Shown piece after piece: positions 1 to 7,666 of a stretch of DNA of 30,433 bases (position 1 is the stretch's first letter; each line of letters starts with the position of its first letter). Source of the DNA: CAYMRB01 sp964392615 (GTDB lineage Bacteria; Planctomycetota; UBA8108); the NCBI GenBank assembly GCA_964392615.1, contig CAYMRB010000064.1, forward strand, positions 1 to 30,433, written 5' to 3'. Below the pieces are notes generated by a model. That model was given only the letters and a program-made list of their open reading frames with translations, had not been told where the DNA came from and did no database searches. Made by a program: the position numbers and the translations under genes.

Positions 1-87
1 TCCGACGCCGACTCCGACTCCGACACCGACACCGACTCCGACTCCGACTCCGACGCCGACTCCGACGCCGACTCCGACGCCGACACC
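1..87. repeat. Hexanucleotide tandem repeat NCCGAC
   Basis: About fourteen copies of a six-base unit in which only one position varies (TCCGAC, GCCGAC, ACCGAC). In the ankyrin frame this gives Ser/Ala/Thr-Asp. In the next forward frame it gives Pro-Thr with all differences falling on the silent third base of Thr. The array continues to the window edge, so its full length is unknown. Such arrays are prone to slippage and copy-number change. Confidence 0.9.
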
Positions 88-654
88 GGGGTCGGAGGAG
101 CCTCGACCACCCCCGCCCCGGTCGACGTCACCACCCGCGATGGGGACTCTCGCACGCCGCTCCATCTGGCGGTCCGATCCGCGTCGCTCGACGAGGTTCG
201 CAAGCTCCTGGCGCACGAGGCGGACGTGAAGGCGATCGATCGCTTCGGTGCGACGGCGCTCGTGTACGCGGCGATCGGAGGCCAGCGAGACATCGCGGCG
301 GCGCTTCTCGACGAAGGGGCCGCGGTCGATCGTGTCGACGGGAGTGCGCGGACAGCGCTGCATCACGCGGCGCAGCGGGGAGGCGTCGAGGTCGCGCGGC
401 TGCTGCTGGAGCGCGGAGCGGATGTCGATCGTCAGGGCGGCAGTCTGTGCAAGGACTCGCCGCTCCATCAGGCGGCGAATCACGCGCAGCCGAAGGTCGT
501 CGAGCTCCTGCTCGAGAAGGGCGCGAAACGCTTGGCGATGAACTGCGACGGTTTGCGACCGATCGAGACGGCGAAGCGGGCCGCGCAGCGCGCCGAGGCG
601 GAGGAGAAGGCCGACTTCGACGCGGTCATCGAGCTGCTCGACAAGGACGAGTGA
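1..654 (+). CDS. Ankyrin-repeat protein, C-terminal part (5' end outside window)
   Basis: The frame is open from the first base, so the gene starts upstream; 217 residues are visible. Residues 1-29 are an (S/T/A)-D dipeptide run made by a hexanucleotide repeat, residues 30-48 are a Thr/Pro/Val linker, and the rest is about four to five ankyrin repeats (TPLHLAV, TALVYAA, TALHHAA, SPLHQAA, each followed by a V..LL..GA helix pair). The last repeat runs into a Lys/Glu-rich helix ending DKDE. Ankyrin repeats mediate protein-protein contacts; no catalytic domain is visible. The GTG at 226 cannot be the start because a good repeat lies before it in the same frame. The dipeptide region may have been read in another frame originally (see findings). 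The stop codon at 652-654 directly abuts the stop codon of the convergent gene on the other strand. Confidence 0.8.
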   Translation, partial: SDADSDSDTDTDSDSDSDADSDADSDADTGVGGASTTPAPVDVTTRDGDSRTPLHLAVRSASLDEVRKLLAHEADVKAIDRFGATALVYAAIGGQRDIAAALLDEGAAVDRVDGSARTALHHAAQRGGVEVARLLLERGADVDRQGGSLCKDSPLHQAANHAQPKVVELLLEKGAKRLAMNCDGLRPIETAKRAAQRAEAEEKADFDAVIELLDKDE

Positions 655-2166
655 TCAGGGAAGGTCTTCCGCTTCGGCCGTCGCGGGCTGCTTCTGCGGC
701 GTGCCGGCGCCGGGGCGCGAGAATCGATCGACGAGGACCGTCCCGGTGCGATGCAGGCCCGGTCGCACGACGACGACGTAGCTGTCGTAGCCCGCGCTGA
801 CTCGCACGTTCGCCTGCATGCTGCCGCCGAGCGACACGTTGTGCGTGCCCTCGGGGAGCGCCAATCTGGCGACCTGAATCTGCGCTGGCAGGCAGGACCA
901 GCTGCGCGTATCGGCCGACTCCGTCGCAGTCAGCGTCAGATTGGTCGCTGCCCCCGCCAGGAAGCCGACGACGTCGGCGGCCGCGTCGGCGCCGCGGTGG
1001 TCGCGACCACCGTCCTGCATGGCCTCGCGCACGCCGTACTCGACCGCGGCAGAGGCAGCCGCCTTCAGCGCGCGGCGCACCATCGCTCGCGCGATGATCC
1101 ACGGCAGGTTCGCGTCGAGCTGCTCGCGCGCCGTGCGGTTCACGTCGAGGACGGTTCGCGTCTGCACGGGGCCGCGCCCGGCTGCGGAGATCGCGAGCGG
1201 CTGCGGCGCGATGTCGATCGCCTGGACTACCGGCACCGGCACCGGCGCCTGCACGAGCGCGGACGGCGTGTCCGCAGCGATCGCGATGCCGACGCCGGCG
1301 AGCCGCGTCGCCAACTCGGTCGGCAGCTGGTTCGTCTCGACGAGCCGGGGGCCCTGACCGGCGAGGTAGAAGACGTGCAGGACGCCCTCGCCCTGCGCCG
1401 CGAACTCGTTGTTCTGAATGCGCGCGATCGCCGCGTCGATCTCCGGATTCTCGCCGGCGTACTGCTTCGCGCGCTCATAGGACCGCAGCGCTTCGTCGGC
1501 AGCCAAGTTGAGCTCGTGGATCACGCCCTGCAAGTACGCGCCGAACGCGACGCGGCGGTACTTCTCGCGCGGTTTGTAGCCCTGGTCTTCGCCGAACGGC
1601 GAGCCGATGATTCGCTCCTGGATTTCGCCGATCTGCAGCGCGTATGCGAATGCGTCCCCGTCGCCGAGGAGGAGCGAGCAGATGGCGAGCATGCAGCGCG
1701 TCATCACGTGCTCGTAGTCGGCGCCGTGGTAGACGCGCGACGTGTCGTCGCGGATGGCCGACGCGACCTCGTCGAAGTAGTCCTCGACGTTGTGCGATAG
1801 GAGCGAGTCCATGTGGTCGCGTGATCGGCGCAGCCACAGAAGAGCGGCCTCCGGGTCCTCGCGCGCCAGGAGGAACATCGACTTCTCGAGCAGCAGCAGC
1901 CACGTGTCGTCGGAGCCGACGTCGATCGTGTCCTCACGGCCGTCCGAGCGCATCACGACGTCGTAGTCGACGCCGCTCTCCTCGGCGATCAGCGTATCGA
2001 TGTCCTCGCGCGCCGAGATCAGGTCGCCGGCGATGTACGACGCGCGGAACGAATCGAGCCGCTCGGAGTAGCTCTGACAGCCGACGGCTCCGAGGCAGAG
2101 CAGCGCGAGCAGCCCTGCCGCGGAGGCGGGGCACCCATACGAACGACGGGCGGGATGGGCGATCAC
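655..2166 (-). CDS. COG3014-like envelope lipoprotein
   Basis: A 503-residue lipoprotein. The N-terminus has a basic stretch, a Leu/Ala-rich core and the lipobox LGAVGC, so it should be exported and lipidated. The following DSFRASYIAGDL..AREDIDTLI, LLLLEKSMFLLA and YHGADYEHVMTRCMLAICSL segments match the helical, TPR-like pattern of the uncharacterised COG3014 family. The C-terminal third (from about residue 290) has a different, probably beta-rich character. The start is GTG at 2166, preceded by GAGAG; no better start lies before the signal peptide. It is the last gene of a four-lipoprotein set, 21 nt after the LpoB-like gene. COG3014 proteins often sit beside CsgG/LpoB-like lipoproteins, which supports an outer-membrane role; the biochemical function is unknown. 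Confidence 0.7.
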   Translation of the reverse strand: MIAHPARRSYGCPASAAGLLALLCLGAVGCQSYSERLDSFRASYIAGDLISAREDIDTLIAEESGVDYDVVMRSDGREDTIDVGSDDTWLLLLEKSMFLLAREDPEAALLWLRRSRDHMDSLLSHNVEDYFDEVASAIRDDTSRVYHGADYEHVMTRCMLAICSLLLGDGDAFAYALQIGEIQERIIGSPFGEDQGYKPREKYRRVAFGAYLQGVIHELNLAADEALRSYERAKQYAGENPEIDAAIARIQNNEFAAQGEGVLHVFYLAGQGPRLVETNQLPTELATRLAGVGIAIAADTPSALVQAPVPVPVVQAIDIAPQPLAISAAGRGPVQTRTVLDVNRTAREQLDANLPWIIARAMVRRALKAAASAAVEYGVREAMQDGGRDHRGADAAADVVGFLAGAATNLTLTATESADTRSWSCLPAQIQVARLALPEGTHNVSLGGSMQANVRVSAGYDSYVVVVRPGLHRTGTVLVDRFSRPGAGTPQKQPATAEAEDLP

Positions 2167-2187
2167 GGCGGCGCTCTCGATCGTTGG

Positions 2188-2811
2188 TTATCGCTCGTAA
2201 CGCTTCGAGAACGTGCCCTGTTTCGAGGCCACCGTCTCGCCAGTGTTCGCGTTGACCATCTCGAGCGTCATCTGGTAGGTGCGGTCTCGAGTGTCGCTGA
2301 ACGTGCCGGACGCCTCGCTAGTTTTCGATGTCACCCTGGCCCAGAGCAGGTAGTCGGGGATCTTGCCCTGCTTCGCGAGCACGCCCAGGAACGCTTCCTT
2401 GTACCGGGCGAGGAAGAGCTGTTCCGGGCTGCGGATGCCCGCCTCGCGCATCGCCGCCTTGACGAATTCATTGCTGATCAGGGTGTAGAGCTTCTCTTCC
2501 ACGAGAATCGAGGCGATGTTGTCGTACAGCGCGTCGTGGAAGTCACGCAGCTCCTCGGCGCTCTTGTTCTGCAGACCGACAAAGGCGAGCGTCATCTTGC
2601 CCTGCGCGCGCGGCTCGGCGCGGTGCTCGGCGAGCAGCTCGGTCGTCGTCTTTCGGACCAGCGCGTCGTACGTCACCTGGCCGCCGCGCTCCGAGCCGAC
2701 GACGAGCTCCTCGTCGTCGCCGAGGACACGACCGCGCGGCGCGCAGCCGACGAGCGTCCAGAGGCTGGCCGCGGCGAGAAGACAGGCGGTGAATCGGATC
2801 GTGTTGCGCAT
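2188..2811 (-). CDS. LpoB-like lipoprotein (penicillin-binding protein activator family)
   Basis: A protein of 207 residues with signal peptide and lipobox TLVGC. The mature part begins with the GGQVTYDALVRKTTTELL segment typical of the LpoB/YcfM family, followed by TLAFVGLQNKS (the conserved strand-then-Asn 'V..IKN' region), a helix that includes DALYDNIASILVEEKLY, and C-terminal strands (YLLWARV, MTLEMVNANTGE). In Enterobacteria LpoB is an outer-membrane lipoprotein that activates PBP1B in peptidoglycan synthesis; whether this relative does so is unknown. Two in-frame ATGs exist, at 2823 and 2811. I prefer 2811 because GGAGC lies five bases before it, but 2823 is possible: its GAAGAGAATG context is also seen at the CsgG-like gene. 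It lies 44 nt after the protease-fusion gene in an apparent operon. Confidence 0.72.
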   Translation of the reverse strand: MRNTIRFTACLLAAASLWTLVGCAPRGRVLGDDEELVVGSERGGQVTYDALVRKTTTELLAEHRAEPRAQGKMTLAFVGLQNKSAEELRDFHDALYDNIASILVEEKLYTLISNEFVKAAMREAGIRSPEQLFLARYKEAFLGVLAKQGKIPDYLLWARVTSKTSEASGTFSDTRDRTYQMTLEMVNANTGETVASKQGTFSKRYER

Positions 2812-2856
2812 GGATCGCTCCATTCTCTTCGGGTTCTATCGATGTACTGCCCCCTG

Positions 2857-4854
2857 CTACCGGGAGAGCACGCCGCGTTCAAGGAGAATCCGTCGCACTT
2901 CCGGAGCGGGCGCGCCGAATGAGAACCCGGCGAGGCTCGCGATGCCGCCACCGGGCACGTACGCGGCGGTGAGCTCGCGCGAGTCGACCGCGACGACGCG
3001 GCCGTCCAGACCAAGGACAGGGCTGCCGCTCGTGCCGTCGGTCGTCCGCGCGGTGTACATGTAGCTCGGGCGGTCGCCATTGACCGACGGCACCGTCTCG
3101 CCGAGCGCGCTCAGGTTGCCAGGGGTGATAATCCAGCCTCGCGAGCCGGTCGGATGGCCGAGCACCGCGACTTCGGCGCCCACCTCGATGCGCGATGCGT
3201 CGGCGAGCTCGAACACGTGCACGCCGGAGGGCAGCCCGGCGACGCGGACGATCGCCACGTCCCAAAAATCGTTGCGGTCGACGACCTCGAAGGGCCCTGC
3301 GGTGCCGTCGGCGAGCACGACCGACGGGCTGGCGTTGCCGATGTCGCGGACGACGTGCGCGTTCGTGACGATATAGCCGTCGGCGCGCACCACGAAACCG
3401 GTGCCGCTGACGCCGTTCGATCCGGTCAGGCGCACGACGCCGCTGGCGACGCGTTGGTAGACGTCGTCCCAGCTCTCCTGCTCGACCGTCCGCAGCTGGA
3501 CGATGCGTTGGAGGGGATACTCGACTCCGAGCTCCGAGCGCAACGCGGCGTTGAAGCGCCGGTCAAGGCGCGCGTAGGTCGTCGCGGCGAGACGCTCGCC
3601 GATGAGATCGTAGACCTTCGCCCGCAGCTGGAAGTGGTCGCCGAAGCGTTCGAGGCGCGGCGCGATGACGAGGGCGATGTCCATCGCGCGCATCGCGCGA
3701 CGGGCGAGCAGACTGCGCGCCAGGCCGCCGGTGGCGAGCTCGCCCTCGACGAGTTGCGTGTCGGACCACTTCGTGAAGCCGAGGTCGTTGACGCGCACCT
3801 CGGTGGACAGTTTCGCGAGCACCTCCTGCGCGAGGCTTGACGACACGCTCATGCCGAAGCGCGCCGTGTCTGTCGCCAGCAGCGACTCGCGAAGCGTCTC
3901 GAGATACGCCTTGGCGGCCTGGAGGCCGTTGAAATCGATGTTGTCGAGCCGCATGGGGCGGGCGACGTCGAGCGGCGTGCCGTTTCTCTCGGCGTCGCGC
4001 ATCCGAGCCGTGAACTCCGCGGCGAACACCGATTGCACGCCGCGCAGTCGGGCGATCGACCGCACGAAACGCGCCGTGTCGGTCGGCGGAATGTAGACGA
4101 TGCCCTGGATGTCCGACGTGCCGATCGCGGCGAGCACGCGCTTCGCGAGGACTCGCGTCACGGCGTGGATCTCGCGGTCGAGGCTGCGTTCCGGCTCGGG
4201 AACGGGGAACTTGTCGCCCGGCTGCCACGTGCTGCTGCGCTCGGCCCAAAGCCAGTGATCGCGCGTCTCGAGCTGATCGCTGCGCAGCGCGAACTTCTCG
4301 GTCGCGACGATGTTGCGTCCGAAGAGGTCGAACGCGGTCAGGTCGATCGACAGCTGATCGAGACCGTCGCGGCCGAGGTTCTCGTCGCGCTTGATCGTTC
4401 CGAAGACGATCGTGTCGACGCCGAGCCGGTCGCCGTGGTCGGAGACCGACGCGAGCGAGTGGAGCGACACGCGGTCGACGTTGAGTTCGGTCAGACGGAT
4501 CGCCATGCCGTTCGTCCCGAGAACGGTGCTCGTGAGACCGGCGGCCGTCACCTGCTTCGCGACGTCATCGGCGAGCCGCACGCCGAGCTCGGACACCCAC
4601 GGCGCCGGCTTGCGCAAGTCGAACGTGACGAGCGGCAGACAACCGAGACTCGCGGTTGATGTTGCCGCGATCTGCGACGCGAACGCCTGGATGCGCGCGG
4701 GCACGGGATCCGGCGGCAGATCGCCGGGATCGACCGGCGCGGTCGCGTTCGGATTGCCGTCGACGTTCGGCAGGTGCTCCCGCGGGGCCGTGGCGATCGG
4801 CGTGCAGGCGGCAGCGAAAAGGGAGACCGTCACGGCGATCATTCGCAGGCGCAT
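2857..4854 (-). CDS. Lipoprotein with FlgO-like domain and C-terminal trypsin-like serine protease domain
   Basis: A protein of 665 residues. Residues 1-17 form a lipoprotein signal ending FAAAC. Residues about 85-190 (ADDVAKQVTAAGL, DRLGVDTIVFGTI, DLTAFDLFGRNIVATEKF) resemble the FlgO/CsgG-type 'pick a name, build a strand' fold. Residues about 225-450 are a helical and mixed region I cannot assign. Residues about 465-660 are an HtrA/trypsin-like protease with the whole triad visible: His500 in TNAHVV, Asp532 in FWDVAIV, Ser609 in DGTSGSPV. No PDZ domain follows. The start at 4854 has GGAGG five to six bases upstream; the frame stays open further upstream but that part overlaps the CsgG-like gene and has no signal peptide. 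It probably acts in the periplasm, tethered to a membrane. Second gene of the lipoprotein operon. Confidence 0.8.
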   Translation of the reverse strand: MRLRMIAVTVSLFAAACTPIATAPREHLPNVDGNPNATAPVDPGDLPPDPVPARIQAFASQIAATSTASLGCLPLVTFDLRKPAPWVSELGVRLADDVAKQVTAAGLTSTVLGTNGMAIRLTELNVDRVSLHSLASVSDHGDRLGVDTIVFGTIKRDENLGRDGLDQLSIDLTAFDLFGRNIVATEKFALRSDQLETRDHWLWAERSSTWQPGDKFPVPEPERSLDREIHAVTRVLAKRVLAAIGTSDIQGIVYIPPTDTARFVRSIARLRGVQSVFAAEFTARMRDAERNGTPLDVARPMRLDNIDFNGLQAAKAYLETLRESLLATDTARFGMSVSSSLAQEVLAKLSTEVRVNDLGFTKWSDTQLVEGELATGGLARSLLARRAMRAMDIALVIAPRLERFGDHFQLRAKVYDLIGERLAATTYARLDRRFNAALRSELGVEYPLQRIVQLRTVEQESWDDVYQRVASGVVRLTGSNGVSGTGFVVRADGYIVTNAHVVRDIGNASPSVVLADGTAGPFEVVDRNDFWDVAIVRVAGLPSGVHVFELADASRIEVGAEVAVLGHPTGSRGWIITPGNLSALGETVPSVNGDRPSYMYTARTTDGTSGSPVLGLDGRVVAVDSRELTAAYVPGGGIASLAGFSFGAPAPEVRRILLERGVLSR

Positions 4855-4916
4855 GGTTCCTCCAGGAGAACGGGCTTCTCGGTGTGATGGGATTTCGGCT
4901 AGGACGGCGCGACCGA

Positions 4917-5864
4917 TCACCGCCTTCTCTTCGACGAGTCGAGTCGCTCGATGGGTTCGATCAGCTCGAGGGGTTGGCCGCGTTCGAAGTCTCCGCCCTC
5001 CTCGACGAGCGCATCGGAGAACTTCTCCATGACGCGTAGGACGCGCACGGTGCCGACGATGTCGCCCGGCATATCGCCGAGCTTGTCGCCCGTGGCCGGG
5101 TCGTGAATCGGACGGCTCTTCTCGCGCACGTGCCACCGGCTGCCGACCTGAACGCGGCGGTTTGCACCGCCGGTGATCAGGACGTTGCTGCCCTTGACCT
5201 CGGCGACAACCGGGTGCCACAGCTGGCGGCCGATACGATCGCAGATACCGTCGACCGCGGCGTCGAGCGCGCCTTGAAGCGCGTGGCCCAGCGGCGTCTG
5301 GAAGAACTGATGGCCGCCGATGCTGATGCCTCTGTACGTGCCGGCGAGCTCGATGTCGCCAGCGTACATGCTGCCGTCGACGACCTCGCTGTAGACGATC
5401 TCGCCCGACTCGATCTCGGTGACTTTGAGGTGGATGCTGACGATCGCCCAATTGCCGCCCCCGCCGACGCGAAACGATCCGACGCCAACGCCGAGGCCGC
5501 CCCGCGCTACGTGCGCGAAGTCCGTCACGACGCCCTTGACCAGATAGTGCACGCTCTTGAGGCGGTTCGGCGGAACGCGTTCCTCGGTGCGCGTCAGCCC
5601 GGACTGCTGCAGATCCTGCTCCGACAGAACCGCACCGAGGTCCTCGCGTTCGAGCACGCGGAACTGCCCCGTCTGATAGAGGGCGTCGGCGAGCAGCTCC
5701 GAGACACCGTCGCCGATACCGCCGCTGAGGTACGGGAACGTCGCCTGGCTCTGGAACGGCATGACGGCGACGTTCGGCTGGCGATACTTGTAGTTGTCGG
5801 TGGCGCAGCCGACGGCGACGAACAGCAGCAGAGCCGGTGTCAGGCGTCGAGTGGCGTGGAGCAT
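4917..5864 (-). CDS. CsgG-like curli-secretion family lipoprotein
   Basis: About 315 residues. A signal peptide ends at the lipobox VAVGC; then come NVAVMPFQSQ, the GIGDGVSELLADALYQTGQFRVLERED block and LVKGVVTDF, all hallmarks of the CsgG family, followed by a Gly-rich stretch and VSIHLKVTEIESGEIVYSEV, which matches the CsgG region bearing the transmembrane strands. CsgG forms an oligomeric outer-membrane pore that exports curli subunits in E. coli; no curli subunit gene is visible here, so the cargo is unknown. The extra C-terminal segment (from about residue 215: HPVVAEV, GSRWHV, VGTVRVLRV) looks like the small beta domain often added to these proteins. I chose ATG 5864 because it starts the signal peptide; an in-frame GTG at 5903 would add 13 charged residues. 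First gene of the lipoprotein operon. Confidence 0.82.
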   Translation of the reverse strand: MLHATRRLTPALLLFVAVGCATDNYKYRQPNVAVMPFQSQATFPYLSGGIGDGVSELLADALYQTGQFRVLEREDLGAVLSEQDLQQSGLTRTEERVPPNRLKSVHYLVKGVVTDFAHVARGGLGVGVGSFRVGGGGNWAIVSIHLKVTEIESGEIVYSEVVDGSMYAGDIELAGTYRGISIGGHQFFQTPLGHALQGALDAAVDGICDRIGRQLWHPVVAEVKGSNVLITGGANRRVQVGSRWHVREKSRPIHDPATGDKLGDMPGDIVGTVRVLRVMEKFSDALVEEGGDFERGQPLELIEPIERLDSSKRRR

Positions 5865-6090
5865 TCTCTTCTCGCGAACCACTTCCTTAGTGCCGCCTTT
5901 CACAGATCCCTGCGCAATCGAACGGCCTCTCCGCCCCCTGGCTTCGTTGCGTTCAGTCGACTATGCGCCTCCGGCATGGACTCCTTCGCGCGCCTCGCCA
6001 GGGAACGGACCTGCTCGTTCGACTTGCACAGCTATCTGCGAAACACGGCACTTGGGGTTCCGCTCGGTGTGGAGGCGGAATTACTCCGCA

Positions 6091-6143
6091 GAATACCCGC
6101 GGGCCTCCACGGATGCACGACCGAAGAGACCCGCGGAGTATTC
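6091..6143. repeat. Imperfect inverted repeat downstream of the DUF1080 gene
   Basis: GAATACCCGCGGG (6091-6103) is repeated in inverse as CCCGCGGAGTATTC (6130-6143) with one bulged base and a 26-nt loop. It lies about 40 nt after the DUF1080 stop and before the CsgG-like gene, so it may end the DUF1080 transcript, but no T-run follows on the minus strand. The rest of the 5865-6184 gap shows no gene; it should hold the promoter of the lipoprotein operon, which I could not pinpoint. Confidence 0.35.
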
Positions 6144-6184
6144 AATTCGGAGAGCCCGAGAATCGCGAGAACGACCGGCCCCGC

Positions 6185-7462
6185 CTACGGCAGGCTCGGC
6201 ACCTCGGGTAGCGCCGGCGTGACGACGATGTTGCGGTACTCGACCTTGCCGTGGTCGCCCTGGAGCATCAGCGGGCCGGGATCGGACTCGAACGGCAGCA
6301 GCGCGCCGCCGGTGATGCCGCGCAGTTCCTGGTTGTCGATCAGCGTCTCTCCGTTGAGGACGACCGTCAGGAAGCGTCCGATCAGCGTGATCTCGTACTT
6401 CTGCCAGGTGCCCGGCGCACCGCTCGCGTTCTTCTCCGGACGGATGCGGCTGTAGACGGCGCCGTTGCCGTGGGGCCGGGCGATGCGCTTGGCGGGGTCT
6501 TCGTTCCAATCGTCGAGGATCTGGACCTCGTAGCGTCCGCGCAGGTACACGCCGCTGTTCGAACGGTGCTTGCCGTCTCGATTGACGCGGTACTCGAGCG
6601 TCAGCTTGAAGTCGTCGAACTCGGCTTCGGAGACGATGTCGACATCCGGCGGCGCGTTCGTCAGCACGCCGTCCGTCACGGTCCAACCAAAGCGGCGCGA
6701 TCCATCGCGCGGTCGCCAGCCCGCCGTCGAGTCCTGCGCGAGGAGCCCGATGGGACGACCCCAGCTGCGCTTGCGCGCCCCGGTGACGCCGAGCGTGCCC
6801 GAGCCGTCGGGAAGCTCGAGCGCGCCGACGATGCGGTCGCCGCGGATCTCGGCGGCGAACGGGTAGTCGCGCAGGTCGCCGAAGTCATCGGGTGCGACGA
6901 AGGTGAGGCGGATCTTGCGGCCGTCGACCTTGACGTCCTTGACGCGCACAGGTTCGCCATCGCCATCGAACGCGTGAGCATCCACGCGGCCGAAGCCCCA
7001 ATCGGCCAGCATCAAGCGTCCGGTCGTTTCGCCATCGTCGCCTTCGAGGCGCCAGCTGCCGGTCAACTCCACGTCCTCCTTGCCCGGCAAGCCGGTGACG
7101 TTGAAGCGCGTGCCGTTCTTCTGGTCCTGGTAGCCCTCGATGACGTTGCCGCGGCGGCGCAGGATGATCGGTTGGCCGCGTTGAATGACGAGGTCCCCCT
7201 CGTCGGAGACACTGATCGCGCCGGGTTTCTCGATGACCGCGACGCTCCCCCAGCGCCAGACGAGTTCGCCGCGAAGCCCGCCGTCAGCCTCTTCGACGAG
7301 CAACGCTCCGGAGCGGAACGTCGAGTTCGTGCCGTGGATCAGCAGCTCCCACTTGCCGATATAGTCGGCGGCACTCGGCGGATCTGCACGCAGCGTATCG
7401 ACCGAGACGAGGAATGAAACGACGAGAATCGAGATGCGGACAACGGCTCTCGCTGCGGGCAT
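6185..7462 (-). CDS. Secreted DUF1080 family protein (3-keto-disaccharide hydrolase domain)
   Basis: A 425-residue protein with a Sec-type signal peptide (VVRISILVVSFLVSVDTLRA). Residues about 30-230 are beta-rich repeats (YIGKWELLIHG, LTGSWRLEGD, GTLGVTGARK) that look like scoring-type lipocalin or jelly-roll strands. Residues about 235-420 are the DUF1080/PF06439 concanavalin-like domain: GWTVTDGVLTN, FDDFKLTLEYRV, NSGVYLRGRYEVQILDD, GTWQKYEITLIG, VVLNGETLIDN and PLMLQGDHGKVEYRNI are all recognisable. Some members hydrolyse 3-keto-disaccharides; many are uncharacterised, and the family is greatly expanded in Planctomycetota. AGGAG lies about eight bases before the ATG at 7462. It appears monocistronic, with palindromic repeats upstream and an inverted repeat downstream. 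Confidence 0.85.
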   Translation of the reverse strand: MPAARAVVRISILVVSFLVSVDTLRADPPSAADYIGKWELLIHGTNSTFRSGALLVEEADGGLRGELVWRWGSVAVIEKPGAISVSDEGDLVIQRGQPIILRRRGNVIEGYQDQKNGTRFNVTGLPGKEDVELTGSWRLEGDDGETTGRLMLADWGFGRVDAHAFDGDGEPVRVKDVKVDGRKIRLTFVAPDDFGDLRDYPFAAEIRGDRIVGALELPDGSGTLGVTGARKRSWGRPIGLLAQDSTAGWRPRDGSRRFGWTVTDGVLTNAPPDVDIVSEAEFDDFKLTLEYRVNRDGKHRSNSGVYLRGRYEVQILDDWNEDPAKRIARPHGNGAVYSRIRPEKNASGAPGTWQKYEITLIGRFLTVVLNGETLIDNQELRGITGGALLPFESDPGPLMLQGDHGKVEYRNIVVTPALPEVPSLP

Positions 7463-7499
7463 GACAGCTCCTGTCGAACGGGTTGTAGCGAAGGGGGGT

Positions 7500-7628
7500 C
7501 AGCAGCCCGTTGAAGAAGACAATTCGGCGCGATGGCGGCCATGCACCACATTGCCTGCGTTCTGGCGCCTCGATCCTGGACGAAATGACTCGCCCTCGCG
7601 CTCGAAGCCCTTCTTCAACGGACTGCTG
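7500..7628. repeat. REP-like inverted repeat pair
   Basis: CAGCAGCCCGTTGAAGAAG at 7500-7518 returns in inverse at 7610-7628 with a single mismatch, enclosing about 90 nt. The same core occurs as a compact hairpin at 19522-19554 and in a diverged single form at 11809-11828. Translation of this element yields 'FFNGLL' in both orientations, a peptide I associate with spurious small proteins annotated in planctomycete genomes. It occupies the gap between the kinase and DUF1080 genes. Confidence 0.75.
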
Positions 7629-7645
7629 GGCCGCGGCGCGGCCCA
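7627..7645 (-). terminator. Possible terminator hairpin after the kinase-TPR gene
   Basis: TGGGCCGC and GCGGCCCA form a perfect 8-bp stem around a GGC loop, beginning about 21 nt after the stop of the minus-strand kinase gene. There is no T-run beyond it, so it may act as a 3' stabilising hairpin rather than as an intrinsic terminator. It abuts the right arm of the REP-like repeat. Confidence 0.45.
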
Positions 7646-7666
7646 GGAACTTCTCAGCGTAGCACG

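Noticed and set aside
1..87. CRISPR-like array
   Set aside because: The unit is six bases without spacers and lies inside a coding frame.
4855..5451. N-terminal extension of the protease-fusion frame
   Set aside because: It overlaps the CsgG-like gene, is Arg-rich and lacks a signal peptide, whereas ATG 4854 has a good ribosome-binding site and a lipoprotein signal.
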